Shown here: piece after piece, positions 20,251 through 32,977 of the stretch | Layout: each line of letters starts with the position of its first letter | Numbering within the stretch: the first letter of the stretch is position 1 | Source: Spirodela intermedia | Taxonomy: Eukaryota > Streptophyta > Magnoliopsida > Alismatales > Araceae | Direction of reading: 5' to 3' | NCBI GenBank assembly: GCA_902729315.2 | Contig: LR746268.1 | Coordinates: 2,501 to 66,500, forward strand | Length of the DNA stretch: 64,000 nucleotides | The notes under the pieces: generated by a model | Seen by the model: the letters and a program-made list of their open reading frames with translations, nothing else | Told to the model about the DNA's origin: nothing | The model's database searches: none | Position numbers and translations under genes: made by a program

Positions 20251-23200
20251 TCAAACTTGAAAGTGGGGTTTGTATCTTTGGGCCAGTCCAAACATGTTTA
20301 GTGTCCCTCCAGTGTGGAGCATAATCACATTAGACCTATCCTCTGCTTCCGGTCGGCAAAGACACACAGCATGCTCCCAAGCTGCCAAAGTGTAGATAGG
20401 ATCCAAAAGAATGCCAGTTTGTCTGGCAATATGTCTGCACATCTCAGCTTCTCCTTTTTTAACACGGCCGAACCTGGAAATCATTCTCATTCAAAGCAGA
20501 CTAAAAAAATAAGAATCATTAAGTTCGAAAGTAACATACAAAAATAAATGTACAAAAAATAAAAAGACTGAATTAGAAGAGCATTCTTAAACATGCAATC
20601 ATGGATTGCCAAAACCATACACCCAACCACAAACTGAGACTCAAGATCCCGAAATGATGCATGAGTTACAATCCCCCAAATTGCATCTGAAAGATAGGTA
20701 GATCTTCTCTCTGCGGCAAATGAATTTCCGAGCCAACTCAATTTAAGGCATGTACATTTTTAATCTGTGTTTTAGGAACAATTTATGCCAGGCTTTCTTT
20801 TCCAGCTCAGAAAAGTCAAAAACCAAGCAGGATTGGATGAACTCAGTCCAACTCACGCAACTCACATAATGAATAATGTTCTAAACAAAATTAGAGTAGA
20901 TAATTTTTATTTCAGGAACCTCTCTTTCATGCACTCTTTTGATGCCGATGAGGCAGGAAGGGAGGCGGGGGGGGGGTGGGGGGGGGGGTGGGGTTGTGGT
21001 CGTAAGGCGAGAGGACGATTATTGTGCACCCTTTGAGATACTTCTAAGGCCGTTTTAGGTGACACTAGTAGCATTTACTTTTCCTTATTATTAACTAAGC
21101 GCCATCAACCTATAGTGAGTATTCAATTACTGATAAGGACTTCAACTATATAACCGAATCTGAGATAATAATAATAAGTCGACCATTAGTGCCAATGGCA
21201 CTCAATCAGCCTGCTATTCTAACATCACCTGGCATTCTACAGCCTGTCGCTGCAGATCCTATGACATTTATTTTAAAATTTTGATGTATTATCATATCTA
21301 GATAAGAAAAGAACACAATGAGTTTTCAGAATAAACTTCACGCCCCAATTTACCTTCAACCCAATCAGGGCAGTGTGGCTGAACAAAAGACAGGACAGGG
21401 GAGGAAATGTCTAGCACCGCTAGGAGTTTTAAATGAATTAGTGAAAACCAGTCTGGGTTTGCAAGTCCCAATGAATTGACAAAAACCACAATATAAGTTG
21501 CTCTATCTAAAACCAAAATGTGGCGGAGGGATTGTTAAGCAATACAACTTCAAACAGAAGGATTCAGACTTTAGAAATTAAGCAATCATTAATATGATCA
21601 CTGACGTCCAAAATTCTAAGACAATCAGCATGTCATTCTCTTTCAATTTATAAAAAAAGATTAACTACAGATACCTTTTAGTTCAAACATTATTTTCGTC
21701 AACTGGAGATATCCAGATATAACTTTTATCAAACTCTTTTCCCAACTTTATTGATTGCAATTTTGGATCCATTCTCGTATAGAATATACGGAGCTAAACT
21801 GTGTGTGACCTCTATTGGTATGCTTAAAAAAAACGAATGAATACTACATTACAGTGAGAACAAGAAAATATTCACGTAGTCAATTATTGAACATCTGAGA
21901 TAAAGAGAAAAAAACGAAAAAAAAAACAGTAACTACCTTCTTGGATAGATACGATCAACCCACTGAACCATGCCATCATCTAAGCCATTTAATGCAGATG
22001 CCTGATATTTTGGTTCACAAATCCTTTTGAAATCACTAATCAAGACCTTCTCCCTTCTTTTGTAACCTTCAATGGTCTCTGCAAGCATCACTGCAACTAC
22101 TTTCCAAGGTAACCTGTCAGCATTGCAGCACAAATTATCAAAACTGCATAAATCATTAAACAATGTTACATTGTGCCCACGTAACATGAAGAAAAACACA
22201 TCTCCAACATGAAAAGATTTCAAGCAAATATCCAGCACATGAAAATACCCTAGACATACGGCTCCAATCGCTAGACCCACAGCTGTTGTTCCTGTACCAG
22301 CATCTAAAACAATGGTAACTTTTTCTTCTTTTCCAATTACATAGTTCTCAGAAAGACATTTCACCAGTCGTATGACACCTGTAACAGAAATTTCACTCCT
22401 AAGGATTGACGGTCTTTGACAAGGAAAATGGCACTACATAAGAAATTTTATTTTTGAGTCTAAAGTGAGGACATGAAAAGATGCTCCATCATGAAGCTTC
22501 GAAATCACCATGTATAAGAAAAAAACTCCAAATACAATCAAAAGAAGTCAATGAAAGCACAAGATGAAAAACAGATGGACATAGACATCTCAGAACTGTG
22601 AAACTTAAAGCAGTTATCTTTAAACAATCCCTGGTACCAAAATGTAAACGGTCATCCATTTCAACATTGTGGTAAAACTCCCAGGAAGCCTACAAAAAGA
22701 AGTAAGCAACATGCACTCTGATCGTGTTAATTCTGGAATAACTGTTCAGATTAACTCAAAAAGAAGGAATTCGCAATGTACGGACATTAGATGCAGCAAA
22801 TGAACGAGTGGTAAACAATAACTGAGAGTATCTAGAAAAAATAGTGAGTAATGAAAAAGACAATTACTGAAGTCAAGCAAGGACACTATTTGGCATTAGG
22901 GATAGGCCTGGTCAATGATAGCTGTGTCAATATAATTTTCAAACACAATAGGACAAAAGAGCCAACAGTTCGGGGAATCAGAAGGCAACAGTAAAAAGGT
23001 GAAAGTTTATTCAAGAGAACCGAAAATAAAAGGGTATAGTCTAGAGAGACTAGTGTGACAATACACAAGAGCCACTGCCTTGAAAATCTGAAATCTTACA
23101 GCTAATGTTCAGAAAGTGTCTTCAAAACAGCAGTCCTTCGGAAATGGTCATAGGAATGAAGAGTCGCCATGGATAAGGTAAACATTTAAAAATAAAACAC

Positions 23201-25354
23201 ACACATGGGGGGGGGGGGTTACACACATACCCATGCATTATGCCAAAATAACGGAGCTGAAAAATATCTCAACATGATGAAAAAAGTGACAATGGAATCA
23301 TCAAAAAATTTCACGCGTGCAACCAAGTGCCCACTGTCTAGAAAACTTCATCCTTGTCCTCCTATAACATGTACAACATTATACGAGCAAGTATAATAAC
23401 ATATGCGGCATGCCTAATATAAAACAATCATGCACACATACTTTAAAGTTTTAGTATTTAAAAAATAATAACTTCAAAAATAATTTGACATGACAAATGA
23501 GCTTGATCAAAACCTACAAGAGGGAAAGTAAGGTGAAGAGCAGTAGATATCAAGAAGACAATATTCCAAAAATTGATATAAGCGAAGAAAAGTAAACCAG
23601 GCTCACATAATTGCCTTAAAAAGGAGAAATCTTCTCAAAACATGCAGAAGCTGTAGTTATTTTTTGAGTAGCTTATGCAACCAGAAAGGCACAAAAAAGA
23701 TAGAAGATGCCGGATTTCCAATCTCACCTAACAATCCCACAACATCTCCCGATCCTTCACTGATAACCACAACTTTTCTTAAATCTTGTCCAACTTTTGA
23801 AAAAGTATATGTTGATTCTTTTGCTTCCAAAAATCTTGCAGCAGAGTCATAATCATCAATCGATTTTTTGAAAAGATCATTCAACCAAATGACAGAACCA
23901 TCTTGACCTCCCACCAGACTAGCGTGCATGCTAAGCATCTCATCTCTCTTTGCATACTCTGATCTTGGGATATAGGTGATATCACCATACAACATGGATA
24001 TCAAATTGTAGCCAGTTGAGATTTCAGGCTGTTCTCCCCTTAAAAGTAAATGTGGCCTAATTCCTCTCTCCGAACAAGCAACAGCTATATGAAATACGAC
24101 AGTAGTCTGAATAATTTGCATTCTTATCTACAAAAAAAGTTGATAAAAACAACCTAATCTAAATGTAGAAAAATGAATATTAATATCAATGAAACAAACT
24201 CATACCGACAGCAGCTGCATGAGCACTTTGACATCCACCACAGGTGACCTGTGAGATTCACATGATTTGTTAAATGGAAAGTTTGGTAACGCAGGAAGAT
24301 TCTCGAGAACACAAGCTGCCAATTTTCTTGCTGATTCTTGTCCATTATATACCCACCGTCAAGGGTTTCATTTATGTGGAAAGGCAGATTAAAGCAGGCA
24401 TAGCAACCTTAATTGTTACTGCAGGGCCCAGATGCTCAACTTCTAGCCTAGTACCATAACGTGGCTATAAATTATTGTAATCGTCGGAGGCTCTAGGATG
24501 GGAAAAGAGAATAGTTTTGAATTCTGATGCGGAATGGTATCAGAGATAGTTGCGTCAGAGTGACAACCATTGATTCCATGGTTGAAAATTGCATCTGACT
24601 GCCATGTCATTGAAAACATCTTACGACAGAATTTCGCAATAGATATACGAGCGTCGTACAGAAAGAGCAGAAAACAGTGAATCGGTAATCTCACCACATC
24701 AGTGACAGAATTTTCTTGCAATATGGGCATGACGGCATCAAGCTTTCTCGCTTTGTTCCCATTCAGTACTGGGTGTAACAAGTCATCCCGGACAACATAA
24801 AAAGAGAGATCCTTGAACTTATTATCCGAGAGTGGACGCGGACACAAATCGTTGGAAAAGGAAGTGTGAGACAACCCTTCTCCTGGATGCCCATTCCTAA
24901 GTGAAATTTGGTTGATTATGGCACCAGGATCGGACCGCATCCACTTTCTATCAAGCAATTCAGATAGAGTATCCCTGCAAGTGCGTAAACATATGTTATT
25001 ACGAGGACAGATACATCTGCACCATTAGAACTTGAAGAACACGGCGTTAGACAAGCAGCAAAGCAGATGTCATCAGACTCAAACGAATAGAAGTTGGGCC
25101 AAGGATTTTCAAAGAAAGAATGGGGCAACTGGGAAACGCAAATGGACCGGGAAGGGGGGGAAGATAGAGAGAGAGCGCAACCGACATAATGACGGCGATT
25201 ACCCAGAATGTGAAAAGTTCCTGGCGAAGCCAAAGCAAAGGCCTAGCTGACGAGATCTCGGGCAGAAGTAGAGGTGCAGCCCTAACCGCACCCCAGTTTC
25301 TCCTGCCCCTAGTTTGGCGGGGGCAACGACAGGAAGGAGAAGAGACTGCCCCAT
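20251..25354 (-). CDS. DCD2: D-cysteine desulfhydrase 2-like, PLP enzyme (seven exons)
   Basis: A PLP enzyme of the ACC-deaminase/D-cysteine desulfhydrase family. It resembles plant DCD2, which converts D-cysteine to pyruvate, H2S and ammonia in mitochondria. Exons: 25203-25354, 24695-24974, 24206-24248, 23728-24084, 22249-22378, 21937-22113, 20251-20473. They total 1362 nt (453 aa), all introns GT-AG. Visible signs: the putative PLP lysine in [10 protein letters not shown] (K near 125); [32 protein letters not shown]; the glycine-rich phosphate loop [10 protein letters not shown] (near 303-312); and the C-terminal [15 protein letters not shown]. The Arg-rich N-terminus fits a mitochondrial transit peptide. 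The start is the first ATG after an in-frame stop at 25427-25429. The most similar family member could also act on ACC. Exon 1 is least certain. Confidence 0.88.
20966..20996 (+). repeat. G-rich tract in DCD2 intron 6
   Basis: Runs of G interrupted by single T over about 30 bases on the plus strand, the template strand of the gene. It can form a G-quadruplex in principle. A shorter G-run is at 23206-23218 in intron 5. Confidence 0.6.
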
Positions 25355-25600
25355 GCGAACTGCACTGGCGGTAGCGGGACGGCTCCCGCTTGTTGATATG
25401 GCGATTTGTAACTTGTCCCGACCCACTCAAACCGCGCCTCCCCTCGGGAAAAGGAGATTAATCCATCAAATTTCCAAGCAGTTAATATTTTCTGACAGTA
25501 TTCAGCTTTGGGACTTGTAACCAGCCTCAAGCTATAATGAACATTTCCATGCATACCTTAAACTTCGTTCCCCGCTCGCCGCAGTACGTGAAGTAACATA
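25355..25600 (-). promoter_or_regulatory. Probable 5' UTR and promoter-proximal region of DCD2
   Basis: A GC-richer stretch immediately upstream of the DCD2 start, unlike the AT-rich DNA further right. No clear TATA box was found, so the extent is a guess. Confidence 0.3.
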
Positions 25601-25985
25601 GGACGGCGAATTTGATTAAGTCGCACTTATGATAATGGTGTATACTTTTGTATTCAAGGCGATTTTATAGTATGAGAAATGGATATTTAATAGCCTATAA
25701 ACACCTACTTTGCCTCTGTTCTAGAAAAAAAAATAGAAAAAAAAATAGAAAAAAAATAGAAAAAAAGAAAATATGGAATCTTTATGTTAAGAAGAGGATA
25801 CCGTCGTTTTAAAAATGAAAAATGTTCTTGAAAAGAGTGGTGTTTCCACCATTCTTGGATTTCTTCTCTACAAATGGGGAATGAAAAACTCTAGTACTTT
25901 TTTTAAAAGAAAGAAGATAACCCAACGACAATATGGTGGTATGAGATGATTATTTTGAGTGGTAGATTCTAGTAATCCATAAGAA

Positions 25986-26815
25986 CATGGGAGGAAATTA
26001 AGGTTAAATTAAGAGAAAAATATATTCCTCCCAACTATCAATTCAAATTAGTTGATCAATAGCAAATGATTCAACAAGGCAATAGGACTGCTCTATAATA
26101 TGTCACTGAATTTGATGAATTGACGATGACATGTGGCTTTCAAGAGGATCCTACTCTCACCCTCTCTAGATTTATAATTGAAATAAGGAATGAAATTATG
26201 AGAGAAATCACCTTTAGAGATGTGAGGACATTGAAAGAAACATATAGGGCATTCATTGATCTAGATATATTTTTCAAATCAAACCCTAAATCCTCACCAT
26301 CTCCTCTAGGAAATTTTAGGTTCTCTCATAGGACAACTTTTCTTAGTTATATAAATCGTAGGAATGATAATGGACAAATGGTCCCTAGGTCAACCTTCCC
26401 TAGAGCTAGTCCCCCGATAAACAATAAAGGAAAAGTAGTAGTAAAAGTATACAAGCAAAACCCTAATCGTGAAGTATGTTCCAAATGTGGAAAATTTGGC
26501 CACATCACATCTAGATGTCCATCTAGGCACCTCCCTTTAGAAGAAATCAAAGTCTCACAAAAAGGAGACCATGACGAGCAAGTTGAAGAAGAGGAATATA
26601 GGGTTGACCCTAAATTAGATGAGCAAGAAGAGTCTAGAAAATTTATCCAAGTCATGAGAAAGATCCTTGTAAAACCTTCTCATAAGGACCCTTAGAGGAC
26701 TTCCATCTTTTTCTACTATGTCAAGATAAGTCCACATTACAATAAGGTCATTGTAGATAATGGTAGTGGTTTGAATGTCATCTCTCAAGATGTTGTTCAA
26801 AAGATTAAATTTAGA
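25986..26815 (+). pseudogene. Ty3/gypsy gag and start of protease, decayed
   Basis: It starts with a retrotransposon gag domain (TWEEIKVKLREKYIPPNYQ), interrupted by stops at about 26060 and 26097. An open part of 191 codons follows (26120-26695) with FDELTM-type sequence just before it and a CCHC zinc knuckle CSKCGKFGHITSRC. After its stop, the next frame reads KVIVDNGSGLNVIS near 26740-26790. That resembles a retropepsin active site with Asp-Asn-Gly in place of Asp-Ser/Thr-Gly. No RT follows. It may or may not be related to the pol remnant at 14.6-17.3 kb, which lies about 9 kb away. Confidence 0.85.
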
Positions 26816-27899
26816 AATTCAAAATCATCTTAATCCTTATGATGTGTCTAACAAATTTTATTATTCTAACAAATTTTCTTTTCTAGATAGATGGTGAATT
26901 GTTCAGTAATGATGTCAACAATGTCCTTGATGTCATCAGAATTCTTATAATCATGTTGATCTGCAACAATTTTGTGCGAACTAAAAGATGATCCTACTCT
27001 TTGATAGCATAGAACTAGTAAGTGCACTAGATATAACTTTGTTTCTATTGAGTAAAAAACATCTTGTCACTCATAGTCCTAGTGGAGAAATCTCTTACAT
27101 AGCCTAATCTCAAGATGAAGATGCACTTGTCATTTTTCTTTTGAGCCACACCTTTTGCCCCCTTATGGCATTTTTAGAAGTATTTATTTATTTATTTCAC
27201 TTGATGTGTCGTACTTGAAATTACTAGACATTGGGACATACTAAAGTTCATTAGCTTGGATTCAGTGATGATTATTCAATCTTTTAGATTGTGGGGTCGT
27301 ATTGACTAAGGATCTTGTTGTTGCAGTTGAAGAAAGGTACTCCTAATGAATTTCTATTTTCAGTTTTAAGTTTTTTTTTTTATTGTGTTTGTTGCTTGAT
27401 GTTCTAGAATCCTTATTTCAATATTCAAATACACTATCTGAAGATTTACCCTGCAATGTCTTGCAAATAAACTCTTGGTCATTTCTAATGAAAGTCTATT
27501 GAGTAGATTTATTTAATTAAACTAGAAGGGTTTGAGGAGAGAGAAATGAGAAAAAGTGATGATTCTCACTCGAAATCACTCAATTTTTAAGCAACTTGAC
27601 TACTAATAGCCCATTATGATTTCCGATTATGGCCAAAATATTCAATTTAGGGCAAAAAATGATTATTTTCTTCTTCTTGGTGACATTGACAGTGACAACA
27701 ATTTGGCGTCAAAGATTTGTTAATGTTTAATCTAGTTTAATATTTTTTAATATTTTATTATCTTAAAATTAATTTTAAACTTATCTACTGTTTTATCCTT
27801 TAACTTTTTTGTGTGGATGTAAGCTAAAAATTACTATCAAGTGCAAAAGAACAAACCACCTCATCCATATACAGATTGGCTTGAGTTTCCGGGCACATT
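26816..27899. other. AT-rich intergenic, nothing recognised
   Basis: Low-complexity AT-rich DNA with frequent stops in all frames. No motif or repeat stands out. Confidence 0.5.
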
Positions 27900-28265
27900 A
27901 ATATGGGCTCGGCTCTTTGGAGGTAGAATGTAGGGCCTTGGCTGATGGATTGGCCATGTGCTTAAATTACCAATTATCTAGTATGGAAATTGAAACGAAT
28001 TCCCTAACCCTTGCATCCATACTACACTTCAAAGGTATGCAGAATATGAAAATTATATAAATGGTGGTATCTAAATTGTGGCATCCATACTACACTTCAT
28101 GTTGTCTATAGGATTCATCACCAATTCAAGGAAGAAAATTTGCCATGCAACAAAATGATGGCCTATTCACTACCATCGAGCTCCCATGGGAAGCAAGAGG
28201 CCTATACAACCTAGATAAATGTTGCTTCCCCAACATCAGGGGAAATAATGTATGGAAAGCGTAGC
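27900..28265 (+). pseudogene. Relic LINE RNase H domain
   Basis: Broken frames read EVECRALADGLAMCLNYQ and SSMEIETNSLTLASIL, then near 28150-28255 TTIELPWEARGLYNLDK. They match the pattern of the C-terminal RNase H of LINE ORF2 (compare AEAMAIRDGLFL, ESDSK and DMPLEARGAHRLERLGIPS in copy 1). The acidic residue of the ESDSK-like motif is now ETNS, so the site is lost. It is older and of a different family from the two LINEs at the left end. Confidence 0.65.
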
Positions 28266-31200
28266 ATACAAGAGAATCTTTAGTCAATTCTGTGCATCAA
28301 GGATGAATGAAGATGCTCAAGAGGAGGAGATGGATTTGGCAATTGTGAATGTTCCTCTACATCCATTCTCCAACGTAATTCCCCAAGCCTGCTAGATATG
28401 GGGCAAAGGAGATGGGCATAGGTGACCTATCCAAAGTGACTAGGCTAGTATGGTGAGACCCTCGATCCATTTACAGCATCTAATTGTTTGGAGCTATGAC
28501 CCAACATCTGCAAGAAAAAAAGGAGAGGAGGAAAGTCTAGGGTAGTTGAGTGAAAGTACCAAAAGTCAATAATCTCCCCTATTAAAGCTAGAATTTTATT
28601 TTTTAGCTAGTTTTATTGTTTTATTTTTGTATATTAACTTGTAGAATAATTATAATAATATATTATTAAATTAAGAAGTTTGAATTTTAAAGAGAGCATA
28701 ATTTTTTATTTTAGCAAAATATAATAATAAAATATAAAAATATCACTACCCACTAGCAAGTTGACACTCAACAATTGACCTGGGTCGGTGCTGCGCTTGA
28801 GTGGGTGGACCTAAATTGGGGAAGTCACGAGTAGCAAAGGACTTGCTTCACACACGTGTGCATCACTCCCTTGCCACATCTTGATGGCCAAACGGTCATG
28901 GAGCAAAGAGTGTCTACACACGTGTGCACATGAGGGCAGACTATTTATTATCTTCTCCCAAGATGGTCCTAGGCATTGTTCTATTCAAGAGAAGAGATCT
29001 TTGTTTACAAGATGTAATTTTGATATATATTCAACTCAATTCCTCAAATACTTCTGATGTGGGACTAAATTTTATTGTGTGTTCAAGATAATAATCAAGG
29101 ACAGTGTGATCCCGTGGCACTTAGTGAGTCATGTTATTAATAAAGTAGATTCCACAACTGGTGAATCATCACGATACTTGAAATGTGAAGAATTATGTTG
29201 ATGATTTATGAACTAATATCATTCAGCATATATGTAACTAGAAATGATGATTTGACAATTAGTGAAGCACCATAGTATCAAGCACTTAAGTTTCTAATCA
29301 GTAGTGGTTCATGTTGAGTTAATCTTTTGTCGCTCAATGTGTCATACAACTAAATACATCTGATCTATTGGCACATGAAATGTGATGATAGTAGGAACTT
29401 AAGTTACTGCACGTATCGCCATTACAAATATAAAGATAATAATTAATTATTGTTTGGTAAAATAGATATTATCAATTATCTTTAAAAACCCAATGGTAGT
29501 CACAAATACGGAGTCTGTTTTTTTCTCCTTCTTTGCAATCAACACCTCCGACAATCAACAAGGCCATTCCTTCCTCCCACAACTACACTCAAGGTCTCTA
29601 GCAAGTAGTCAACTCTTCTCTTCTTCCTCCAAATAATGATGACAATATGGTTAACCCCTCTTTTTGGTGGATCTCTCCCACAAGCGACATAGTATTTTTG
29701 AATGATACTTTTACAACTTTTAGGGTGGTGTGACACATCCAAACAAAACCAAGTCTCTACACTAGTGTATCCAATTGTCTAAGAGGTAGACTAAATTGAG
29801 GTAATAATTTTTTTCCTACTTTTGTCATTTATTTACATACTTTTAATATTTATTTATATTTTCATTTCATATATGTTTCAATTGAAATGAGTATAACTAA
29901 TTCAAATCCTAATGAATGATCTTTTTTTTAAAAAAAATCATTTGAAACTCATCTCAGATCAAGCTAAGATCATGTCCAACTTATTTTTCATTGATTTCCA
30001 TAGTCAAAACTTGAAGTATTCATAATCATGGTGTGTCATGAATGATAAATATTTTTTTATTTCTGAATATGAAATCAATGAGATTAAATGTTGATTAATG
30101 AGCATTGATCTATTAAAATATAGAGATATTCACAACTAAACTCATGTCGTGTGTGAATTCTTAAGCACACATTTGTCTGAGAACCATGGTCATTGTTAAA
30201 ATGAGTTGACTGTATTTCTCTCTCTTTATTATTATCTTATTTCTCTCTCTCTCTCCTTCACCTTTTCACTTCCCTTTCTTTATTCTTCTCACCTCACCTT
30301 TTTATTTTATTATTTTTATTAAATAGTGATAAAATATTAAAATCACTCTATATATAAACTAAATTAATTTTGATGATGTATTAATCAATCTCTTAATGAG
30401 ATTTTTATCTATATTAATACCTTATTAAGTTTTAGTTATAAATATTATTAGATAAAAGGCATTTAAACACAACGACAAGTGAACATCACCCCTCTCCCTC
30501 CCCTTGCCCCAAAACCTCTAGAAAAAAAGAAAAAAAAACCACAATAGGAAGAATGAGAGGCAAGGAATAGAAGGGGTAAGTATGTGAGGAAAAGGCTACC
30601 CACCTCACTTAGACCTTCACCTACTAATAAAAAGTAGTTTAGTTAACAGTGAGATGGACAATTACAAACAAAAGAAGAGGGAATAAAGAATGTCTCACAA
30701 ATGGAATGGTTGTGGAGGAAAGGAAACCAAAGCACTTCCCAAGCCCCAGCCCACAAGGAAAAAAGGAGAACAGTGAAATGATAAGGTGGAAAACCACAAG
30801 GCCAATCCTGATACCATAATCTAGCTCTAGAAGGTGTGGAGACATATGCCCCCCCCAAATTGAATAGAACACTCAACCATGCCACATCAACAAAAAAAAA
30901 ATGAGTCAATTAGAAATAACCATGCCACATCACTCGTGTACAAAAACAAAATGAGTCATGGTTTGCTTAAAACCAAAAAAAAAAATCCTAAACCCTAAAT
31001 CATTAGAAGTCAGTATTTTTATGCCACGTCAACAACCATGCCACATCATTCATGTACACATCATCTTTCATGCTCTATTTTTGGCCAGTAAAACGATCAG
31101 AGATAAATCCGGATTTCACAATGGTTGTTGAGATATTATTGCATGAAATTTGGAAGAAAGTTCAAGGGAAGAGGTACGAAGCTTTCTGGATGATAAAAAT

Positions 31201-32098
31201 GAGAAGTTTTGAGTATAAGTCCTTGGAGCCAATTTCACTCCAGGTGACAGAGACAATGGGATAAGGCATTAGTTTCTTTTTTTTACCACTTTTGAGATGA
31301 TTTCGCCTTGATTTTCCGGTACTCTGTTTTCCGGTGACAGACAAACGAATCGACAGATGGTGATTGCGAATTAGATTTTCGTTTTGATTCAATTTTGTTT
31401 TCTTTTTAGCTTATTTCTTCATCTAGGTCACAGGCAGAAGATCCCAGGATGATTGTCCTACAATACATGCACTCCTGATCCTTTTTGTACCGTCGTTGAC
31501 TATTTGGGCTTATTTTTTAAAAAATCAAAGTTATTTAGAGTGACGATTTCATGCCCGCTTGTCCTTACACTTTCCTGTAGAAGGGTGCCTACAGAGGAAG
31601 CAAGCTTGACTTGCTCGTCGAAGTCAACTCCATGCCACCAAAATCCAGTGAATCGGTGTCTCAGTGTTGGTGGGGAAATGAGAAACGCAGCTTAGTGGGG
31701 ATAATGTGGACCCGTAATGAGAGCTGAAAGTGGAATCTTACTGCTAGCCGTCTTATCAAAGCACGGAGATAGAAGTCAATGATGATCAATACGGAGCAGG
31801 TGATTTTTTTCTAAGCAGCTTGGATCCTAGAACTTGCCTCAAATATATTTTAAGAGATAACAAACAGCGTCGGTAGAATTCTTTCCAGCTGTAAAGGAAG
31901 TTAAGAAGTGTACCGTGAGCCCTTTTACTGAAAATGCTGAGTTTCTTTGGGAGGAAGATTCCCAGAATAGCGATGTGCACCTGGCAGCTGATTTCTCCAG
32001 CAGAGGTTGAAGTTAACGCTGCCCAAAAGTAGTGGACTGCTTCCAAACCTTACCTGGGCTTTGAATCTTGATTTCTTGTGGAGGAAAATCCGATGAAA
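28266..32098. other. AT-rich intergenic with minor repeats, no gene
   Basis: About 3.8 kb without a credible gene. It contains CT-rich tracts (about 30217-30262) and a loose tandem of 'aaccatgccacatca' motifs (near 30874, 30919, 31035). A two-unit CCCTAAA-like fragment lies at about 30987-31000. The last part (about 31050-32098) lies directly downstream of the UreD stop codon and may hold its 3' UTR. Confidence 0.5.
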
Positions 32099-32977
32099 TC
32101 ACCCATAAATGGGCGCACCAAGAAGAGGCTCCATGTCGGCCAGATGAAGTCGGAGAAACTCGTAGACCGAATCCGTCGTAAGCGCCGCTTTCCGAACCAC
32201 AACACGCACCACCTGCCCACAACCGAGAAAAGGCCAACGACATCAAGACGAAAATAAAACGAAAGAAAAAAGTCTACAAGCAAGAGCTTGAATGAAAGAA
32301 CCGGAAACTGGGGGGCATTGACCTCAAAATCAGCTGACAAATAATCTGAGTAGGGTCAAAAGTCCAAGCTGTAGATTTATCATCCATATATCATTCCATT
32401 ACTAGTTCAGTCTTGCATGGCTCTGCCGCGTGGTCATACAAACCATGCACATGGAATGGAAAAAGGAGGAGACCCCAGACTTTCATCCACCCACGAAGGA
32501 AAATTAAAACGGTGGCGCCGAGATATTTTCATTCAAACCCGTCCAGAAGGGGCAGTAGGCTGACCTTGGGGACAAAGGAGCTGCAAGAAGCAATCAATGG
32601 AGGTTTCTCTGGGACATATTTGGCTCGTGGGTTTGAGTAAGGTCCTCCAGCGTGACTTGATTTGCGGATGCATCTGGACATCAGTTTCTTCATGTCCTCT
32701 TGGAGTTGGCCTTGGATGTGTCTCAACTTGGGCCTGAATTCCCTCACCAAAAAGCCTCAGATGAAGAAATCCAAGCACAAAAGAGATTTATACCCCTTTT
32801 TATTTTATTTTTCCTCTCAGCCTTCCAAAAAAAAAAATTATAAAAAGGATTTAGATTTTCATCAAAGATCATGCTTAACGAGAGCCTACCCTATCAGTAC
32901 GACCATGGCAATGACTTGGTAGGCCTGCATACGCTCGGCGATGCTTGATGTGCCTCCTCCTTGTTCTAGGAGCCGAC
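32099..32977 (-). pseudogene. URED: Urease accessory protein D, 3' exons (separated part)
   Basis: The C-terminal part of plant UreD, which with UreF and UreG loads nickel into urease. Three exons are clear: 32890-32977 (SSIAERMQAYQVIAMVVLIG), 32565-32733 (PKLRHIQGQLQEDMKKLMS to LIASCSSFVPK) and 32099-32212 (ending LADMEPLLGAPIYG, stop TGA at 32099-32101). Phases join cleanly through the last two introns and their GT-AG sites are intact. The first of these exons has lost its acceptor and carries a 2-base shift at its 5' end (GTCGGCTCCTAG where the other copy has GTGCTCCTACAG). The 5' exons of the gene lie 7 kb away at 40.3-42.2 kb, beyond the isopropylmalate dehydrogenase gene. Confidence 0.88.

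Noticed and set aside
30987-31000. A sixth telomere tract at 31 kb
   Set aside because: Only about two units, with no adjacent poly(A) element. It is not distinguishable from chance in AT-rich DNA.
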